From positions 5,060,821 through 5,124,820 of the forward strand of contig JAESIW010000020.1 in assembly GCA_016802295.1 (NCBI GenBank): DNA of 64,000 bases, given 5' to 3'. Position numbers and translations under genes: made by a program. Below the pieces are notes generated by a model that saw only the letters and a list, made by a program, of their open reading frames with translations, had not been told where the DNA came from and made no database searches. This document shows positions 60,611 through 64,000 of this stretch, piece after piece (the first letter of the stretch is position 1; each line of letters opens with the position of its first letter). This DNA comes from Brachionus rotundiformis (taxonomy: Eukaryota > Rotifera > Eurotatoria > Ploima > Brachionidae).

Positions 60611-61162
60611 TTATCCACCAGCTATGAGAGGCACATTATAGGATCTGACATCATTATTTACAAATAATTGATACAAGGCAAATCTTAAAATAACTGCACT
60701 TAAAATTGTCAATAAGCCAACTACAGAGGCAATTATGTTCAATACTAAAGCTCTTTTAGAATTTATTTTAGCCTTTTTTATATTACCAATTTTTTTATGA
60801 TCTCTTGTTTGGACAGAAAAAAACAAAGCTGGCATGGCTATAATGACACATATGAATATATTTGCGATTGACCAAGGCAAATAGTCTCTGGGTCCATTGT
60901 GATTGTGACGATTGAGTCTTGCATTGTTCATTAAAAATGGTGGAACGTAAAGGGGAGATTCATTTGATTGATAGTTGGGATTAAAGCTCTTGCTTGATCC
61001 ATACATGCCATTTTGATTTTCACTATAAGGCCGATGTGGTACTTGAATGGGTGGTTTATTTGCATTAAAATACCGATTATCCTCATAAGGCATTTCATTT
61101 AATTGCTCATTATTGTCCGGGTCGTGGTCCAATCTCAAATCTTGCCTTTTAGAATTTTTCAT
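60611..61162 (-). CDS. CD225/dispanin-family membrane protein 1
   Basis: Intronless frame of 183 residues from ATG 61162. The first about 90 residues are hydrophilic, rich in Asn, Pro and Tyr. The CD225 domain spans about 93-165: DYLPWSIANIFICVIIAMPA (in-membrane helix), FFSVQTRDHKKIGNIKKAKI (conserved basic loop with SVxxRD), then RALVLNIIASVVGLLTILSA as the second helix. Dispanins include the IFITM and PRRT proteins, which affect membrane curvature, fusion and receptor trafficking. The cytosolic N-terminus is inferred from the family. Divergent from the second dispanin at 62772. Confidence 0.85.
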   Translation of the reverse strand: MKNSKRQDLRLDHDPDNNEQLNEMPYEDNRYFNANKPPIQVPHRPYSENQNGMYGSSKSFNPNYQSNESPLYVPPFLMNNARLNRHNHNGPRDYLPWSIANIFICVIIAMPALFFSVQTRDHKKIGNIKKAKINSKRALVLNIIASVVGLLTILSAVILRFALYQLFVNNDVRSYNVPLIAGG

Positions 61163-62771
61163 GGTAGAAAATAGAAAATATCTAGAAAAAATATTAAATT
61201 TAGTTCTTGAAGGCTTATGTTTTTATTATAAGGTAAAATAGATTGTATGAATGCGCTACGAAATAAAGATTTGAATATTTAAATCCAACATTTTTCATAG
61301 TATTCCTCATTTAAATCATAAATTATTATAAAAAAATGTAAATAGAATGAGACCGAATCTAGTCCACCTATGGTACGAGTATAGACGATAAAATTTTAAA
61401 TCCAACAATGAATAAATAGTCATTATTTGGAAAGGATTTAAATAATTAGCCTTTGACATGCTCGATTGGTCAAGTATTTAAAAAAATTTATTAATTAAGA
61501 GTATACCGTTTAATTTTTGTTAAGTTTGTACTTAAATTTTATAAAAGTATCAAATGATTTTTTCATGTTGCTGAAATAGATTGTGGTCAAGTGATTTGAA
61601 TTTTTTAATATTTAACTGACCGAAATAAATTTGGTATGGATAAAATTAAAATAGAAAGTCTGGCCTAGTTTCTTTTTAAAATTTTTTATGTTCATTTAAT
61701 TATATATTTTCAATTAAATAAATTATTGGAAATTTAAATGGTATATTTACTTTTTTAAAGTAGCTTATTTTCTTTTTAGGAATTTTTTTACCTTTGTTTG
61801 ATCACAGATTAAAAAGAGTTTAAAATAAAATTCAATCAGACTAAAAACAAATATGAGAAAAAGTAAAAATATTGAACTTTAACATGCATAAAAATAAAAA
61901 ATCGATTGTAATTTTAAATAAAAAAATAAGCATAAAGATAAATTTTGTTCGTATGAGAAATGTACTTCAAATTGATATCCTCTAAATGATATTTATGATA
62001 ACTAATTATTGAATTAGAACAAACTATTCTCATAAATTTATATATTTTGCTTTTGTCCTAGAAATTATACAATTTGAATTATCATTATTTTATTTTAAAT
62101 GCTTTGTCTATTTAGATACATTTTTTAAAACATTTGATTCAATTTACTTTAAATGTAATTAACTTTTTATTATTTTTGAGATGCTTTTATTTGATTTTCG
62201 ACATACTAAATTTTTATTTAATTAAAGCTCTTTTATTAATGAATACAAAATATTAAATAATGTTTTTGGAAAAATTAAATTTATTTGATGATTTATAAAT
62301 TATTTAAAAAGATAAAAAAGTTTCGTTCAGATTTTATGAGACTTTTCAAGCGATGAATGAATTTAAATAAATAGAAAAAAATTAATACCATATAAAAATG
62401 ATTTTTGTTTAATTGTCTTATCATGTCCAATTTATTTTCCTCTATTATTATTTTCCAAAAATAGTGACTCTCTTAATTATTATGATAAATAAACTTCAAT
62501 TCGCATATTGTTTATAAATTAGAATAATCATTCGTGTTTTTAGTAAAATGTTTAAAATTTTTTTAAAAGAAATAAAAAAAAAGTATCTAAAGCATGCCTA
62601 AAATTGCTGATACGCAAAAAAGCTATCTTAACATTTTTGAAAATAAATTGAGCTGTCAGATATTTACATGGTTATAAATATCATCGTATTCAAGAAATAA
62701 ATAAAATTTTTGTTACCTGAATGAAGTTTTTTTTCTAAAAAAAATCGATTTAGAGCTTTACCTGAGCAGAG
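61163..62771. other. Spacer between divergent dispanin genes
   Basis: 1.6 kb of AT-rich DNA that must hold both promoters. No exon or repeat was recognised. Confidence 0.5.
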
Positions 62772-63107
62772 ATGCAAAATAACTCAGACCAACATCAGAA
62801 AAATGTATCTAGTACATTTAATAATAGTAATAATCAAGGTTTTCAATACAATAAAAAATTGGATTTTGAGGAAATTGAAAAAGTTCCGGATTTTCTAGCA
62901 TGGACAATTATAAATCTAATTTTTTTTACTATTTTATCTATACCGGGTCTCATTTATTCTATTAAGACAAGAGACGCGAAACAAAGCAAACGACATCAGA
63001 TCGCTTTAGAAATGTCTAAAAAATGCTTAATATGTAATATATTTGCCACAACTTTTGGTTTAATGCTTTATGCGGTTGCTGTACTAATAGCAATAATTCA
63101 TGAGTAA
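62772..63107 (+). CDS. CD225/dispanin-family membrane protein 2
   Basis: Intronless frame of 111 residues. A short Asn/Gln-rich N-terminus (about 30 residues) precedes the CD225 domain: VPDFLAWTIINLIFFTILSI (first hydrophobic segment), PGLIYSIKTRDAKQSKRHQI (loop with SIKTRDAK), ALEMSKKCLICNIFATTFGL and MLYAVAVLIAII (second segment). The Cys pair in the KKCLICNIF helix could be palmitoylated as in IFITMs; that is inference. It has a much shorter N-terminus than the divergent neighbour at 61162, so the two are diverged paralogues rather than a recent copy. Confidence 0.82.
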   Translation: MQNNSDQHQKNVSSTFNNSNNQGFQYNKKLDFEEIEKVPDFLAWTIINLIFFTILSIPGLIYSIKTRDAKQSKRHQIALEMSKKCLICNIFATTFGLMLYAVAVLIAIIHE

Positions 63108-63218
63108 AATAAGATTTTTTTAAACAAATGTTTTTTTTTAAAGTATTTAAATGTAAAAAAATTTTATTAAATAAATTTTATTATATTAAAATAATATAAT
63201 TTATTAGCTATTGTTTGT

Positions 63219-64000
63219 TTACTGGCCATTATCTGCCCCTGGGATGGACAGTCCTTGTCCTCTTTTAGCCATAATTTTTATTTAATTTAAGATATCAACT
63301 AGTATTGATATCTATTAAAAAAAGAACTACCAATATCAATAATAAAAAGAGGAATTTATTTATATACATTCTTAAATTTTATTGTAACCAGCGACAATTC
63401 AATCAATTTTTGACAAACTTGTATACTTAATTTGAAATCAATAAGGAATAATAATAGAGTCTAAATTAGTCATTTATCCACAAGAAAACACACTTCCCCA
63501 GGTCGTTAAGCAGTTTTCCCATTGCTCTGAACTTTTAATTTAATTACCTGTTGCCACTTAAGCACAATTTTATCCTCAGGCTCTTCGTAGATTTTATTTC
63601 ATTGTTACTACCTTTATTAAATTACTAATGCTCTCATTGCTTAAATTGTCACTGCTTTAACAAGATTAAATAAGGAAAATAAGAAATAGTTTCTTGATCA
63701 GATACAAAATTTGCTTTTTTAAGGTTAATTTAAGAGCGGACATCTTAGTCTCAGTAAACCTTGGTGACTCTTTGCACAGTTAACGCAAAGAATATCCCAA
63801 TCACCTCTTAAAACATAAAAAAAAATTGTATCTGGGAAATTTACTTATTTTAACACCACTATAAAACATTCATAACCAACTTTTGATGTAAAGACAAACG
63901 CCCCAGCTTCTTATAATAGCATGATCAGCTTCAGCACTGCGTATAGCTTTCAACTCTGTCAGAGTCTTTTGCACTCCACTTTTTGAAACAAATGAAATTG
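63219..64000 (-). CDS. Unidentified gene, 3' exons (partial, possibly degraded)
   Basis: Several short minus-strand stretches look coding and are bounded by plausible splice sites: SFVSKSGVQKTLTELKAIRS at about 63,930-63,998, DWDILCVNCAKSHQGLLRLR at about 63,740-63,800, KIYEEPEDKIVLKWQQ followed by GTAATT at about 63,548-63,594, SSEQWENCLTTWGSVFSCG at about 63,480-63,535, ELSLVTIKFK near 63,380-63,400, and a last exon reading GQGLSIPGADNGQ with stop TAA at 63219. No family was recognised. The 5' part lies off the right edge. Frames between pieces were not all reconciled, so it may be a pseudogene. Confidence 0.35.

Noticed and set aside
1..64000. tRNA, rRNA, spliced-leader RNA and CRISPR arrays
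   Set aside because: I looked for cloverleaf-type boxes, a leader resembling known spliced leaders and regularly spaced repeats, and found none convincing. A tRNAscan/Infernal run would settle this.

Overview
The window is nuclear DNA of an invertebrate animal. It is strongly AT-rich and gene-dense, most introns are only about 45-60 bp, and the standard genetic code fits every gene. The gene set (TRPM channel, BTAF1, DOT1L, BCL11-type zinc finger, RPB11, RNF185, dispanins, a Notch-ligand-like protein, SUEL-lectin/CUB receptor) is metazoan. The compact AT-rich style would suit a rotifer or another small protostome, but that placement is inference.

Layout. 1-3878 (-): N-terminal exons of a TRPM channel whose pore lies off the left edge. 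5713-12179 (+): a 28-exon single-pass receptor built from six SUEL-lectin/CUB pairs and one fibronectin type II domain. 12437-13256 (-) and 13561-14206 (+): a short PWWP3A/MUM1-C-terminus-like protein and the ER ubiquitin ligase RNF185, divergent from a 304-bp spacer. 14518-15168 (+): a DNAJC30-like J protein. 16039-21761 (+): BTAF1/Mot1, almost intronless. 23117-28464 (+): complete DOT1L in 11 exons. 29151-32400 and 36541-40258 (-): tandem BCL11-like genes that share a 2,948-bp tract with only three differences but have clearly diverged ends. Between them lie a third BCL11 relic, a MULE-like DNA transposon and a LINE remnant. 40259-47538: a 7.3-kb block without recognisable genes, upstream of the intact BCL11 copy. 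47539-48040 (+): RPB11. 48877-49866 (+): mitochondrial-type 3-hydroxybutyrate dehydrogenase of bacterial-like sequence. 51598-53004 (-): Delta-like Notch-ligand candidate. 53-59.7 kb: AT-rich DNA with several broken LINE copies. 60611-61162 (-) and 62772-63107 (+): a divergent pair of CD225/dispanin genes. 63219-64000 (-): coding-looking pieces of an unidentified gene.

These are ordinary separate eukaryotic genes, not an operon. There is a chromatin/transcription theme (BTAF1, DOT1L, BCL11 pair, RPB11, PWWP3A-like), but nothing shows co-regulation beyond the RNF185 divergent pair. The most unusual signals are the partly homogenised BCL11 tandem pair, the lectin-CUB receptor with its regular intron phases, the MULE-like element with iterated ends, and the Delta-like protein with a reduced DSL region. 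Exon borders were read by eye from GT/AG sites and frame continuity. They have not been confirmed by RNA.
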